Assembly: GCA_015179125.1 (NCBI GenBank)
Contig: WHVA01000567.1
Location: 1 to 64,000 of the forward strand
Direction: 5' to 3'
Source: Gautieria morchelliformis
Taxonomy: Eukaryota > Basidiomycota > Agaricomycetes > Gomphales > Gomphaceae
Length of the DNA: 64,000 bases
Shown here: piece by piece, positions 19,508 to 32,199 of the stretch
How the letters are laid out: each line of letters opens with the position of its first letter
Position numbering within the stretch: the stretch's first letter is position 1
Program-made: the position numbers and the translations under genes
The notes under the pieces: generated by a model
What the model saw: the letters and a program-made list of their open reading frames with translations, nothing else
Told to the model about the DNA's origin: nothing
Databases searched by the model: none

Positions 19508-22500
19508 TGAACTATACGACGGGACCAACACCAACGAGGCTGAGGATCTATCAACAAAACCTAAACAAATCTGACAAGGCCCAGTTCGACCTCGTCAATT
19601 CGGCCGTCCACAAGGAGTGGGATGTAATATTGCTTCCAGAGCCGTACATCGATGCACTAGGAAACACCAAAGCGAATCACAACTGGCGCGTTCTTTATCC
19701 TTCCTCTCACCTAACTAACGATACCCCGAAGCGCTCGGTGATATTGGTAAACACGTCTCTAGATACTAACAGGTGGTCACAGATATCGGTCAAAGGGACA
19801 AATGACCTCACGGCGATGCAGCTCAGACACCAACGGGGCAAGGTCACGATCTTCAACATCTACAACGACTGTGACCACTCGGTGTCGCTGCGGATCGACG
19901 ACGACTAGGTCAACATGGAGCGGCACAACATAATACAGAACGAGGCGGACTAGATGGTGTGGTGCGGGGTCTTCAATCAGCACCACCCCATGTGGGACGA
20001 GGAAAGGAACCATCACTTGTTCACGGCTAAAGCGTCCAGGATGGCTGAGGAGTTAATTTCCATGGTGGCTGACTACAATATGGTGATGGCCCTCCCCAAA
20101 CGCCTCCCAACCCTGCAGTCCATGTCCACCAAGAACTGGACAAGGGTCGACAATGTCTTCTGCACGGACAACATCACCGACTCCATCATCAGCTGCAACA
20201 CCTCTCCCAGCAGGAGGGGGCCAGGCACCAACCACGTCCCCGTCCTCACAACCCTCGACATTGACGCTGACGGTTGCCATCCAGGACACCCTCGCCATAG
20301 TGGTCCCGCTGTCGAAGCCAGTGCCGCACTCCCGCAGGTGGTGGAGCAAGGAACTGACAGATCTTAAGAAGTCCAAGAACAGGCTAAACCACCTCTCCTA
20401 CATCCACCGCGCAGTCGCCGACCACCCGTCCCATGAAGAGCACAGGGAAGTCACAGAGAGATATGGCAAGGCGATCAGCAAGGCTAAATCACAGCATTGG
20501 GCTGAATACCTGGAGGATCTCAACGACGGGATGCTATGGACGGCGAACAAATAGTTGGTCAACCCAGCTACGGACGGGGGCAGATCGAGGATCCCGACCT
20601 GCAGGTGACCGGAGTCGACGGCACTGCTAATGCGGCGGAAACCAACGAGGATAAGAGCGCAGCCCTCGTGGCAGCGTTCTTCCCGCCCAAGCCGTCTGAA
20701 TCCCAAGTCCGGCCAAACCACCGGTACCCGAAACGCGTCACCCACAACTTCCAAATCCATGAGGCGCAGCTGAGGCGACACCTGAACAAGCTAAAGCCCC
20801 ATAAGGCGCCGGGCAACGATGGGATCCCGAACGTGGTCCTGAAGGAGTCCGCTGACCTGATCGCTGAGTATCTTCTGTGTATCTTCCACGCGACATTCGC
20901 TCTGAACACGTACAGTGACAATTGGAAGACCTGGATCACAGTCGTACTTCGGAAGCCAGGCAAAGCGAATTATGAGGTCCCAAAGTCCTACCGCCCAATC
21001 GCCCTGCTCAACACGATCGGGAAGCTCCTCACGGCGATAGTCGCCGAGGATATCGTGTACCTGACGGAAAAGCACGGCCTGCTCCCGAACGCTCACTTCG
21101 GCGGGAGACCTGGGAGGACGACTACCGACTCTCTACATCTGGTGGTTAACAAAGTAAAAGGGGCATGGAGGAGAAAAAAGGTGGCAGTTATGCTCTTTTT
21201 GGACATCGAGGGAGCATTCCCGAACGCTGTTCCTGACCGTCTACTCCACAACATGAGGAAACGACGGGTGCCCGAAACATACGTGGCGTTCGTGGAGCGG
21301 ATGCTAGCGAGCAGGCGCACCAAGCTGAAGTTTGACGACTACTTATCAGAATGGGTGCCCATAGACAACCGGATAGGCCAAGGCGACCCCCTGTCTATGA
21401 TACTCTACCTGTACTACAACGCGGATCTGGTAGAAGTGGCTACAGGGAAGGGGCGAGCGGCGGCGGCGTATGTGGACGACGCCAACCTGTACGTGGAAGG
21501 CGACACGTATGAGGAGGCATATGAGGGCATTAGGGACATGCTCCTCAAGGAGGGCGGGGCAAGGGAGTGGACGTGCACTCACCAGTCCTGGTTCGAGAAA
21601 AACAAGTTCGCCATTATAGGCTTCTCACGTCGCAGAGTCCCCGACCCTGCCCGACCACGCAAGACCCTGCGGGAGCCAAGGCCGAGCTTCATCTATGAGG
21701 ACGTGACCATACAACCATCGTCGGCCCACAAGTTTCTGGGTGTGCTACTGGACGAGGAGCTGAGGTGGAACGAGCAGGCGGAGAAGGCGACAGCGAAGGC
21801 GGTAAAGTGGACTCTATTGGCATGCAGACTAACTAAACCATCTACAGGAGTCCGCACAACCTACATGAGACAGCTCTACTGCACAGTAGCCATCCCGAAG
21901 TTTACCTACGCCACGGACGTGTGGTTCACGCCGATACAAAGGACGGAGGGATGAAAGAGGGCGTCGGGGTCGGTAAGGGTGGTGCGTAAGCTGACGTCAG
22001 TGCAGCGCCTCGCCACCATAGCGATCACTGGAGCGATGAGCACAACCGCCAACGACGCCCTAGAAGCGCACGCCAACGTGATCCCAATAGAGCTGCTCCT
22101 TCTCAGTGTGTGCTATAGGGCGATCAGTTGAATGGCGACCCTCCCGAGGACTCACCCCCTACACCAGCCTCTCCGTGCCTGCACCCGTCGACTGGTTAAG
22201 AAGCACCCATCCCCGCTCCATGTGCTGACTCACATGTTCGACATCACCCCCGGAACATACCTTCGCGCACGCGCCGGACACGCCACAGCAATACACGACC
22301 GGGATAGCGGCCTCCAGGGACGAGTCCAGAGAAGATGAGGCAGCTAACGAGGCGGAGGTCAAGATATACACGGACGGCTCAGGCACAGAGGGCTGCGCAG
22401 GCGCGGCAGCGGTACTGTACAGGGAGGGGAGGAGGAAGGGGACCTTGAGATACCACCTAGGCCCCCTGGAGAAGCACACCACCTTCGAGGCAGAGGCGGT

Positions 22501-23299
22501 GGGGGTGCTCCTCGCGCTGGAGCTACTGAGCCACGAGAGAGGCGTCAGAACGGCTGCGATCCTCCTCGACAACCAAGGGGTGATTCAGGCGGCCGGGAAC
22601 ATATGCTCGAATCGGGGACAGCACATTCTGAGTCAGATACACGTCGCGGCTAACAAGCTAGCAGCCCCGGTGCGGAGAAGCAAGACCGACCTAGCTATAA
22701 CCTGGGTCTCAAGGCATGATGGGGTCAAGGGTAATGAGGAAGTCGACATCGAGGCCAAGAAGGTGGCGACGGATGTCACCAATCAGATGAATCCTCTCCC
22801 GCCCCTTCTGGAAACTGAGCCCCTCCCATGCAGCCTGGCGGCTGCACGACAGGCGTTCAGGGCGGATACAAGGCGGAGATGGAGAGCACTGTGGCAGGAG
22901 TCCCCTCGCTATGCACGGCTCTCGAAGATTGACAACAACCTGCCTTCTGGCAGCTACCTCAGCGACACAGCTAAGCTGACTAGGGCCCAGTGCAGCCTGA
23001 TCACGCAGCTGAGGACGGGACACACCCCACTCAACAGGCACCTACACAGGATCAAAAGAGCGCCCTCGCCGCTCTGCCCTGCCTGTGCCAGGGCCGACGA
23101 GACCGTCCACCACTACCTGTTCGAGTGCAGGGTGTACGAGCACGCTAGACACAGGCTGAGGAGGAAGCTGGGCAGGAAGGCCACGTCCATCAGAGAGCTG
23201 CTAGGGAAGCCGGAGCCAATGCTGGCGTTGCTGGGCTATGTGGCAGCTACAGGGTGCCTGAAAGGAACATTTGGTGATGTGTCCCCCCCACCTGCCTAG
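19507..23299 (+). pseudogene. LINE ORF2: endonuclease, reverse transcriptase, RNase H
   Basis: The endonuclease (about 19540-20330) starts RIYQQNLNKS with ILLPEPYID, but the usual GDFN reads GVFN and the SDH motif reads TNH, and stops lie at about 19906 and 19951. RT (20536-21954) has YRPIALLNTIGKLL, FLDIEGAFPNA, GQGDPLS and the catalytic AAYVDDANL near 21470. After stops near 21952 and 22129, RNase H (about 22360-22770) has YTDGSG, EAEAVGVLLALE, LLDNQGV and GNEEVDIEAK. A C-terminal CPAC...HHYLFEC zinc motif is at about 23080-23130. The stop is at 23297-23299. Confidence 0.85.
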
Positions 23300-23848
23300 C
23301 GAGAGAGACGGTTCATGCTTCCAGACAGGGATACACAGGAGATACGTCCGAGGAACGCACACCAAGAATATTGTCAACAGATCTATTCACGACACTCTAG
23401 ACACATGCCAGGCTTACAGCCACAACAACATGCCACCATCACACCAGCTCGGGCAATGGCGGGAACCGACTCGGCGCGGCAAGATTATGAAGACCCCTAC
23501 GGACCTTTCTTTTCTTTGACTGCGGCGCTCACTCTCGTCGTGCTGGACTGCCTCGGTGGCCGAGCACTTACAAAGTCAGACCCCCACGCACACGAACATC
23601 CATCAGGGGAAAGAGAGTGCCTTGCCTCACAAGAGAGGGGGGCGGAAAATGGTTCAAGGAACCGGGCTGCCGGGGGGCATGGAGCCCGTCGGCAGTGCAT
23701 CCGCCCACTTGAGGACGCAGAAGGATGGGAGTCCCAGGGAGCGAGGGGAAAGGCCCACCTATTGTAGGTACAACACGTGTAGCGACCACCATAGGCACAG
23801 CCTGAGGTCGAATAAAATGACGAAAAAAAAAAAAAAAAAAAAAAAAAA
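23300..23848 (+). other. LINE 3' UTR and poly(A) tail
   Basis: The stretch after the ORF2 stop has no coding signal. It ends in 26 consecutive A (23823-23848), directly followed by the second target-site copy. Confidence 0.75.
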
Positions 23849-24206
23849 CAACTGTTGGCACACCCGGGCCATCCGGCGAACCATATGCGACCAGATTTTG
23901 AAACAAAGTGTCGCTTCGTCGAACGCACCGAAGTCGATCTTCACGTGGCATGTCCATAATTTGGCTAGCAGTTTGGGTGACCCCATGTCCTGTTTTGATC
24001 AGTGCAGCTTCCAGTTTTTTGCACTTCAAGGAGCGGGACAGTGGCGGATTCCCCAACGGTTGTGGGAATGGGAACGCGTGCCATTCCTGATGTGGGAGCG
24101 GAGCATCCCGCCAATCGAGTGCATTAGGCCCAGCAACAATGACCTCGGGCATGTATAATCGCCTTTGTTGATTCAGACCTTGTGCAGCAGGCCATGGCTG
24201 AGCCAT
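23849..24206 (-). pseudogene. PD-(D/E)XK nuclease-like gene, 5' part
   Basis: Reading leftward from an ATG at 24204-24206 (MAQPWPAAQG; a second possible start is MPEVIVAGPN), about 119 codons run to the LINE insertion point. The last residues before the break (GSPDGPGVPT) continue in phase with VVPPGHAATN at 17441 after removing the LINE and one target-site copy. The fragment itself has no recognisable domain; the catalytic core lies in the downstream part. Confidence 0.65.
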
Positions 24207-24299
24207 GACAGTCGACGGGAATAGAGGGGCCCTGCGAAGCTTCCATGCTTTAAGTACTTAAGTATAGTATATATGTGCTCCGAGCAGTCATGTTCGAAC

Positions 24300-24790
24300 A
24301 TTCACACAGACCTCGCGCACCGCCAGGACCCCGGAGAAATCGCAGGCTCGACTGCCAGCGCCGATAATCTCTGCACGTATGCAGGCAGGACTGTTCGTCG
24401 TAAGCACTTCTTGATTTGGGAGACGAGTAAGTGCCCTAAACCCGTTTCACAGCCATCGAATTCTTTCTCGTCTCTTGTCATCGGCGGCCTCATCAAAGTT
24501 AACGGTGTCCATGTCCCATCGACCTTATCTAAAGGCATTTCAAAGCCTGCAGAAACACTTATAGTCCCAGAAGAAGAGCTTGGTGTAGTGGGCGCTCTGC
24601 CACCTGTTCGTCCACCCTCCAAACTTCCGCCTCCAGGCAATCTCTATCTCCGCGTTGCCTTAGACTCGGACCTTGCAAACCGATGGGCATGCGTACCTTT
24701 GTCACGTGCTTCCAGTACGCCCGCACTTATATTATATAATTCCTGTCCCAAACAGGAAGCCATCATTCACTTGGGCGTTGTGGGCTAACT
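24300..24790 (+). pseudogene. Truncated tandem copy of the kinase N-terminal exon
   Basis: About 24365-24660 repeats the start of the downstream kinase gene almost word for word (SQPSNSFSS..GLIK.NGVH.PST; KGISKPAETLIV; EEELGVVGALPPVRPPSKLPPPGNL). After LDSDLANRW the two copies diverge and this one ends in a stop. It lacks all kinase motifs, so it is a duplicated exon fragment. Confidence 0.7.
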
Positions 24791-24838
24791 GTTCAAAAAG
24801 CACTGATAATCTATATACCCTAGGTCTCTCAGTACACT

Positions 24839-25992
24839 ATGCAGGCAGGACTATCCGTCGTAAGCACCTCTTCCGAGAGAATATTAAGTACTCTAAGCCG
24901 GTTCTCACAGCCATCAAATTCTTTCTCGACTCTGGTCATCGATGGTCTCATCAAAATCAACGGCGTCCATCTCCCATCAACGGTATCTAAAGGCATTTCA
25001 AAACCTGCAGAAACACTTATAGTCAGAGAAGAAGAGCTTGGTGTAGTCGGCGCTTTGCCACCTGTTCGTCCACCCTCCAAACTTCCGCCTCCAGGCAACC
25101 TCTGTCTTCGCGCTTCCTTAGACTCGGATCGACTCGGCTATGGCAGGGTGGGGTCGGTTTACCCCCTGAGAATGGATGGCGCTGATCAGTACGCTCTTCC
25201 ACCCCTTGTAATAAAGGTCGCTGGTCGACGTCGCTCTGACGACTTGGCCCGTGAAGCCTGGTTTTACGAAGAACTAGAGCATATCCAGGGAGTAGCCATA
25301 GCGCGCTGTTATGGCTTTTTCACAGGGGAAATTGATCCGAATAGCGAGGTTTTGGGCTGGGCAGAGTCTGACGCGGATTACGAGGAGGAAGAGGATCTAG
25401 ACGATAACATTCAAATCCAGGATGGCGGCGACTCTGACGATAGCTGGAGCCATAGATGGGACCCCGAACCATTTCCCGAACCCTCGCCTGATGACCTGGC
25501 TAATGGAACGGTTGGCTGGGAATATTTTAATGCGAGAACACGGCTAAGGCATCCACCGGAAGATAAGCGTATCTCAAACCCCAAGTCAACTCGTACCGTC
25601 CAGTCTCCAGCGCCAAATAGCAGTGAGATGACCATTCTTTCAGTTTTAGTGCTAGAACGACTCGGGGACCATCTGCCTATAGGTGTCTCAATGGATACGA
25701 TCCAGTTCGTCTGATACATTATAAGTATCACTACGGACTTCTGAACAAACATTATTTTTATAGGCCGGATGTCCTTGCAATGTACAGTGACATGGGTCGA
25801 TTCGGTGTGGAACATATGGACATCGCATGGAGAAATATTGTGGCGGCACCCGCGACACAAGAGAGTATTGTCTGCCCTTATCACGGCCACAAACACCAGT
25901 GGCGGATTGTTGACTTTGATCGATCGAGAAAATCAAACTTTCCACTTGACCAGATCGAATACGGTTCGAACTCCTGGCTTCGTAAATATTGA
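24839..25992 (+). CDS. Protein-kinase-like protein (two exons)
   Basis: Exon 1 (to 25704) and exon 2 (25764-25992) join across a 59-nt GT-AG intron (25705-25763). The N-terminal 90 residues are proline-rich. The kinase-like lobe shows LPPLVIKVAGRR (VAIK-lysine-like), REAWFYEELEHIQGVAIARCYG and a hinge-like VLVLERLGDHLPIG. An acidic insert (DADYEEEEDLDD) lies between them. Exon 2 carries a catalytic-loop-like GVEHMDIAWRNIV and a WRIVDFDRS in place of DFG. Agaricomycete genomes hold large families of such divergent kinase-like proteins. Activity is uncertain because DFG is DFD; the exact start codon is not certain. Confidence 0.7.
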
Positions 25993-27297
25993 ATCTGCTT
26001 CCGGCTCGTGGCTTCATATCATACTTGATGGCTTGACCGAAGGATACGTCGTCGAGCCGTGGGACTAGATGCATTCTTCTTGGGTCTGAACGCGAAGGCG
26101 ATTCGGAAGGCTTGTTCGGTTATCGTTCCCACAAGAACTAGATGTCCTGGCGCGTAACTTGGTATATTCCTCGTGGACAGACACTGCCTTTTCGATATCG
26201 AAGGAGAAACATGCAATAATTTCCAGCCGTAGGCAGCGTGAGCTACTTAGTAAGCCAGCCATTCGATTTAACTTGTATCGTATGTCCTCCTATACTCCTA
26301 TTATATACTATGTGATGTATATAGATTTCACAGTTGCTCAATTACCTGTATTCCCCTACTCTACCATGCTTATACAGACCCATACAGAACGGGTGTTGTC
26401 TCCATTCCCTGGACCATCAAACATGCAGCATATACCAGACCTGCTATCCGGAGCTAGCGCACACCCGCTTCTCGCAACAACCTATCTATATCCCTTTGCA
26501 CCACGCTACCCAGCTTCAGCTTGTGCGTCTTCCGCTCGAGGAGAGATACCGTGTTGGATACAATCGCGTCCTGACGGGTTTTGTGGGATTCTGGACGGGT
26601 GCAGTGGGGTTGGGTTGAACGTTCAGTACCGTGTTGTTGTGTTGTGTTCAGTCTTCAGTCAGTGCACTAAGCCAGCACCATCACTCACCGATAATCTCGG
26701 TCACACTACCCACCTCCCCCATGTTCTCCACGCCCACGCCACCATTAATACTGCCTAACTTCTCAACTCTCTGCCCAATTTCTTTGGCTACACGCCAGAT
26801 GCCATATTATATGACAGCATCACATACTACGTAATATAATGGTAAAAAACGTACCCTGATGCGCCATATGGACAATGGCTTTGAGAGCAGGCAGGGGCGC
26901 CTGTGTCAGCCCGTGAGCACGAGAGCGAGCACGGGAGGAACCAATTGCAGATGCGGGGATGGATAGGAGCGGAGGAGAGGGGAATCAGCCAGCCAGTAGT
27001 CAGTACGCTACGGTGGGCTAGAGGTGTGTGGCACGTACCGTGCCATGCGGCAGACCGACAGCGCCATGTATATCGTCATCCTTGTGACCATCCCCGCGCG
27101 CATTCTCAGAGCTAGCGGGGACACAATGAAACCAGTGAAACCACTACTCAATACTCGCTCGCACGCCTACACTGGTACTCACTTGGTCCCCTCGATCACA
27201 CTCCTCCTTCGCGCATCTACATATCCCAGGAGCTGCACCTCTTTCTCCACGCATTCCGCGCTTATCTCTGCGAGTTTGTCTTTACCCTTTCGGACCT
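25993..27297. other. Intergenic, no gene seen
   Basis: Only short frames without family motifs. No repeat boundary or RNA was recognised. The right edge abuts the last exon of the next minus-strand gene. Confidence 0.4.
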
Positions 27298-29905
27298 AGT
27301 AACATTCCACGGAGTCGGCAAACTGTATCAGCCCAACGCAAGCCCAAACCCAAGGCTGGTCCAGGATTGGACCCACCCTCTCATACGCATGCTCCGCAAC
27401 GTCCCGCAAGAGTGCATATAACCCCAGAAGGCGTGTCGTGCGTTGTCCTTCTTCATTCTAATACATTATACACCACCGAATGAGACGCGGGACCAAACAG
27501 TGGTCATGAACTCATCAGAGATCGACGGGAGAAAAACAAGAAGGGAACTTACCATCTGCGAATAGAGGCGGTCCAAGTCCGTCTTAGCTGGGGCATTCTT
27601 AAGGCGCGCCCAGATATCATCTGAGTCTGGACCTTCCTCAGTCTCGTCCTTCCCCGCATCACCTAGACCCACATGTGGCTTTACGCGTGTGCGTACGCGT
27701 CTTCGGGCAGCTTGGAGCAGTTTGGTTCTGGCAGGAACAGGAGGCATGAGTACCGGTCATAATCATCATAGAATGACCATGCAAGAAGGATTGCCGGAAT
27801 GCTGAACACAAATACTCAAAGTAACATGATCAGCCTGAACAGGCAAGATCGCAGGAGACGAACGCGATCATGCAACGAAAGACGTATGCACACCGGCACA
27901 CCCATGCGAGTAAAGCACGTCAACACAAGGCACAGAAGAAACCACACAGCACACAGTACCCCAATAAACAACATAGAAGACACCACAACCCACCTAATCT
28001 CACTGACCTGCGTCTCAGCATTGGCGACCCGTTTGTCACCTGGTATGCCGCGTCCCTGTCCGGTCTCAATTGCGACCTCAATGGCAGCCTTGAGGGCTGT
28101 GAGGGTCGTTTCGAGGTTTCGTAGATCTGCTTTTGTTCCTGAGTCAGCTGTCGTCGACCCTGACTCATCTGATCCTATTGCCGCTGATTCCATTGGGCCT
28201 GAAGTATTCGTAGACCGTTCCGGTGCACCCGCACCCGCACCTCGCATCCGTCCCAGCCTTTTGAGGACATTATACCGTTCTCGGATGAACTATTTCTCGC
28301 GTTAGGTACATGTCAGCTGGGTCTTCAAGTAAATGTTGAAACTGAGAATGGGATGTGCAAGTGAGCGGTGTTTAGTACAAGGCAGGCGACAACGGTGCGG
28401 GCGTATGGACCGCTCGGAGAAAGGGTGCGAAGAAAACGGGAAAAGGAAAAAGGGAAAGAAGGAGGGCGAGCGACAACACCCGTGGACAGGAAGGATAGCT
28501 TAGCTAAAAGAAACTCACACATAGAGCATCATCCACAAGCCCCTCATCCTCCATCCCCACGGCCGCCTGATGTCCATTCTGCCTTGCGTTGAGTAGGGTC
28601 CTGTGAGTGTGATGTAAGTCAGGTGGCATTATTTCGTGTTCAATGATTGCACAAGTGTGTGGTGGCATGGTTGAGAAAGGGTCCCCGAAGGGATAGAAAA
28701 GAGAGCGTGGTTAATGAGTGAATAGCCTGAAGAAATAGGCGAAGGAGGAACAAATACGTAGAATGGATATTACACGAAAGCAACGCAAACAGAAATTCAA
28801 ACCAAAATAAAAAGCGCAGCACTCACAAGCCCTCCTTCCGCGCTTCTTCCACCCTCCCGCTCAGTAAATGCAGCGCAGGGGGCGACGTCGCCGCCCGTAT
28901 GAGCTACGAGCAGAGCACATATTTCGTAAAGTAATATCCAATTATCCAATTGTAGTTATGCAGAGTTGAATGCATATTCGAAGGCAGCGCCAGGGTTACA
29001 GTGAGTGCAAACGCAATATTATATGCGTAATACGTGGAGGGAACTTACGTCGCTTGATATAGGCGCGGTTGCATTTGGTCTGGGATGGGAGCCGGCAACT
29101 TCGTACGGAAGTCTCGCTCGAATCGCCTCTAGCGCTGTGTCGAGTATTACTGTGGGGTTGGCCGGGTTCTCGTGGGTGCCGTGGATATCACTCAGTTATT
29201 ATTACACCCATCAGATCATAGAGAGACAGAAGAAAGGAAGAAAACGCAACAACTCACCGACCACACTTATCCACCAAATCCCCCAGTGCTTTAATACGCG
29301 CAGCCCTCACTTCTTCCTTGTCGCGTAATGTCCGGAGTACATACTCCCGAGAGAGGATGGTTGCGAATGTGCGTCTGGAGGAAGTAAGGTTTTCTGGGGA
29401 AGTAACAGATGGTATAAGGCATAAATCAGTGCAGTACGAGAGAGTTCAGAATGGCGGGAGAAGCAGGGTTAGCGTTCCAGCAGAGAGTAACACAATCGCA
29501 AGAATAACCGGTCGTGAGTCGAGCAATCGCATGATAGGAAGAACAAACGCACCATTCGAAGCATCCCCCTCTTGAATCAGCGCCTCCAGTTCCTTATTGC
29601 GTGCTGCGACGAGCGCATGCGTGCGGGTGAGTTTTTTTTGGGCCATGGTGTAGGTCTGGAATGTTGAGAGCCTGAAGAGCGCTGCTGAGGAGGGGTCCTG
29701 GGAGCGTTGTAGGCTAATGTCATATTTGTAATTAGCTGTATTAAGGTTTTGTGGTGACTACGACGCAGAAAGAAGGGCGTAAGGAAGATCCCCGACCGAG
29801 TATGCAAGTCCGAACGAACACACAACTACAAGACAAAGATTGTACACAATATAAACTCACTCACCCTGCCAGCACCGCTCTAACCCTTGCCACCCTATCC
29901 CTCCC
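27298..29905 (-). CDS. Unrecognised multi-exon gene, possibly 5'-truncated
   Basis: At least nine minus-strand coding blocks bounded by GT-AG sites can be chained, in transcription order: about 29868-29905, 29553-29713, 29260-29376, 29049-29188, 28828-28900, 28520-28601, 28012-28294, 27555-27740 and 27298-27459. Blocks include MAQKKLTRTHALVAARNKELE, REYVLRTLRDKEEVRAARIK and DLRNLETTLTALKAAIEVA, which look helical and charged, and a final NEEGQRTTRLLGLYALLRDV ending in a TAG at 27298-27300. I do not recognise the family. The first block runs into copia sequence near 29905, so the true start may be lost. Exon limits are approximate. Confidence 0.45.
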
Positions 29906-31632
29906 CACTACATGTCGCACCAGAAGGTGACAGAAAGGGCAAAAGAAAAGCGAAAGAAAAGGAGAAAGAGGAAACGGCACCCTCTGTAAGCACTGCGATT
30001 GCAGGCAGCTCTCCAGGCTCGTCAGATACTACACCCATTGTAACCTCCGATGCTGCAAATGATGCCATTTGCTTCTATATCGCGAGCACGCACAAGTGGA
30101 TGCTCGACTTGGGTTGCACTGACCATATAACGCACGACATAGCTGACTATTTGATGTATTGAACGCTCCCGACACCATGCACGGTATACCTAGCTGACAA
30201 AAAGAAAGGTGTACCCTACATTGGCATCAGCACAGTCGTAACACAAATGAGAGTGAGTGGAATGGAGAAAAAAATCGAGCTCCAGAACGTACTTCACGCC
30301 CCAGACATTGGTGGCCGGTTCATCTCGATCCTCAAAATAGGGAGAAAGGAATAACCGTCACTTTCGACAAAAGGTAAGCCTCAGCAAAAATGGTGTACAG
30401 TACGTGGAAGGCCAGCTTACCGGGCAGCATTATTGGCTCACACTAAGCTGTGCAACACCATCCATCCACTCAACGCAAACGAATGTCCCCCTAGACGTCC
30501 TTCATGCTTGCCTTGGTCATCTCTCTTGGTCGTCCTTGAAATGGATTAACGACCAAATCGACCCAAATTCGTGACGCGCACTATCAACGTGCAAAGGCTG
30601 CCTATTAGGGAAATCCACAAGGAGGAAATTCAAATCCTCGACTCACCACTGCACTCAACTGTTCGAACTAATCCACATGGACCTCGCAGGCCCCATGCGA
30701 ATGCGCTCCATCCAGGGCCATAGCTACCACTACGTACTGGTGGCTGACTACACGCGCTACAAATGGGTATTCTTCTTGCAAGCGAAGGCTGACACCTTTG
30801 ACTGCTTCAAGAAGTACCATGCGCTCGTCTCCACGCACTACACAGGTATGCTCCGAGCCATATGCTCGGATCGCAGGGGGGAATTCCTATCCACAGAATT
30901 CATCCAGTACATTGCAGAGAACGGAATAAAACACAAACTTACCATGCCACACACACCGCAACAGGACGGTGTCGCTGAGAGAGCGAACCAAATGATCGCG
31001 GAAGCTGCGCGTGCCATGCTACAAAGTGCCGGCATGTCTCACGGATTCTGGGAGAGCACTGTCACCACAGCTGTACATGTAAGAAATCGCGCTCCCTACA
31101 CGCAAGCAATTACCTCTCTCCACATGAACGCCTCTTTGGACACGTGCCCGACCTCAGCTACCTCAGAACTTTTGGATGCCTCACCTATGTGCACACCACA
31201 ACGCAGCGCACCAAATTCGATCCAACGTCAAAAAAACTGAGTTTCATAGGATATGATGGATCCACCAAGGGGTACAAGCTATGGGATCCATCTACAAACA
31301 AAATCCTGCTATCCACTGACATTGTATTTGAGGAAAATGTATATCCTCTCTGTGCCCCAACCGTTCCAATCGCACAGCCGAACCCTAACCCTTCGCATCC
31401 CTCGCAACCGACGCCTGAACTAGTCGAATTAGCGCTACCAGAGAGCAACGACGAAGATCTCGAAGACCACACACCAGTACATGGTCCACCGCCGCCTCCA
31501 GGACCACCAGTCCCAGGCCACGTCCCACAACCGGCTCCACCACGCCTACCAGTACCCCCGCAAAGATCTGCACGCATCGTCGGGAGGTCCCTGCGCCCCG
31601 ACCCAATGAGTGCTAGCCCATATGTCATGTGA
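29906..31632 (+). pseudogene. Copia fragment: protease and integrase
   Basis: Starts with a lysine-rich gag tail, then a protease motif KWMLDLGCTDHITHD near 30100 (serine of DSG changed to leucine). The gag-pre-integrase region (HACLGHLSWSSLKW, then CKGCLLGKSTRR) follows with a stop near 30570. The integrase core has D in HMDLAGPM (about 30675), D in CSDRRGEFLS (about 30865) and E in QQDGVAERANQM. A frameshift near 31120 leads to LRTFGCLTYVHTT and a proline-rich linker. RT and RNase H are absent. No LTRs were found. Confidence 0.8.
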
Positions 31633-31679
31633 CAGCTTAATTATGTTTGCACACACTCTTGGCAATCAATCTGCCAATG

Positions 31680-31890
31680 CATCAATACTAGATGTAGGGC
31701 CGCGGTGCCGGCTGTACGCCTTGCTTGGGTTGAGAACAGTTGAAAAATCCAGCTGTTCGGCTGGTTTCAATTCGCGAAGAAAATAAAATCTGTCCGGATT
31801 TAACTACCCTGGTTATATCTGGACTACTTCACCATTGCGTATCAATTCGCAGGCGCCGAATGGGCCCTTATGTTCAAGTCACATCTGAAG
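31680..31890. repeat. Dispersed repeat, copy 1
   Basis: About 31745-31880 resembles 34715-34830 (shared blocks CTACTTCAC..TTGCG.ATC.ATT.GCAGGCG and GGGCCCT/AGGCCCT). No coding or terminal repeats are visible; it could be the end of a DNA transposon or an LTR remnant. Confidence 0.4.
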
Positions 31891-32199
31891 AAATTGATAA
31901 GCTCATTCAGCAATCACATTGTCTATATGTCAGTTTTTCTAAGACCACTTCCCGCAGCTCAACGACTCGCAAGAAGCGCTTACCTTGATGGAAGACTTTT
32001 TTGGCCCGCACCCATGCGTAGTCGTGTAATGCTGGAGACATGACCATACGCGGTGGTGGAATGCCACGTGAAGCCGTGAACGTGACACATCGCTCTGTCA
32101 CACTCTCTTGCCCCGCATTCTGCAATATTTCAGGCTTTTAGATACAGCATTGGAATTCTGGTTACTGCGCAACTAACGCGTCCACCTAAGGCTTCGAGC
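31891..32199. other. No gene seen
   Basis: Short frames only. Lies between the dispersed repeat and the 3' end of the minus-strand copia gag. Confidence 0.35.

Larger units (their letters stand above)
17442..23848 (+). mobile_element. Full-length non-LTR retrotransposon (LINE, Tad/I-like with RNase H)
   Basis: A 6.4-kb LINE with gag-like ORF1, ORF2 (endonuclease-RT-RNase H) and a 26-nt poly(A) tail at 23823-23848. The 12-bp target-site duplication ACAACTGTTGGC is at 17430-17441 and 23848-23859 (the first A can belong to the tail). Zinc knuckles in ORF1, an APE endonuclease, RNase H and a C-terminal CCHC fit the Tad-like LINEs of fungi. A frameshift in ORF1 and stops in ORF2 make it inactive, but its length and clean target site indicate a fairly recent insertion. 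Confidence 0.9.

Noticed and set aside
23497..23928. Minus-strand frames with long phenylalanine runs
   Set aside because: The runs are translated poly(A) tail of the LINE read in reverse.
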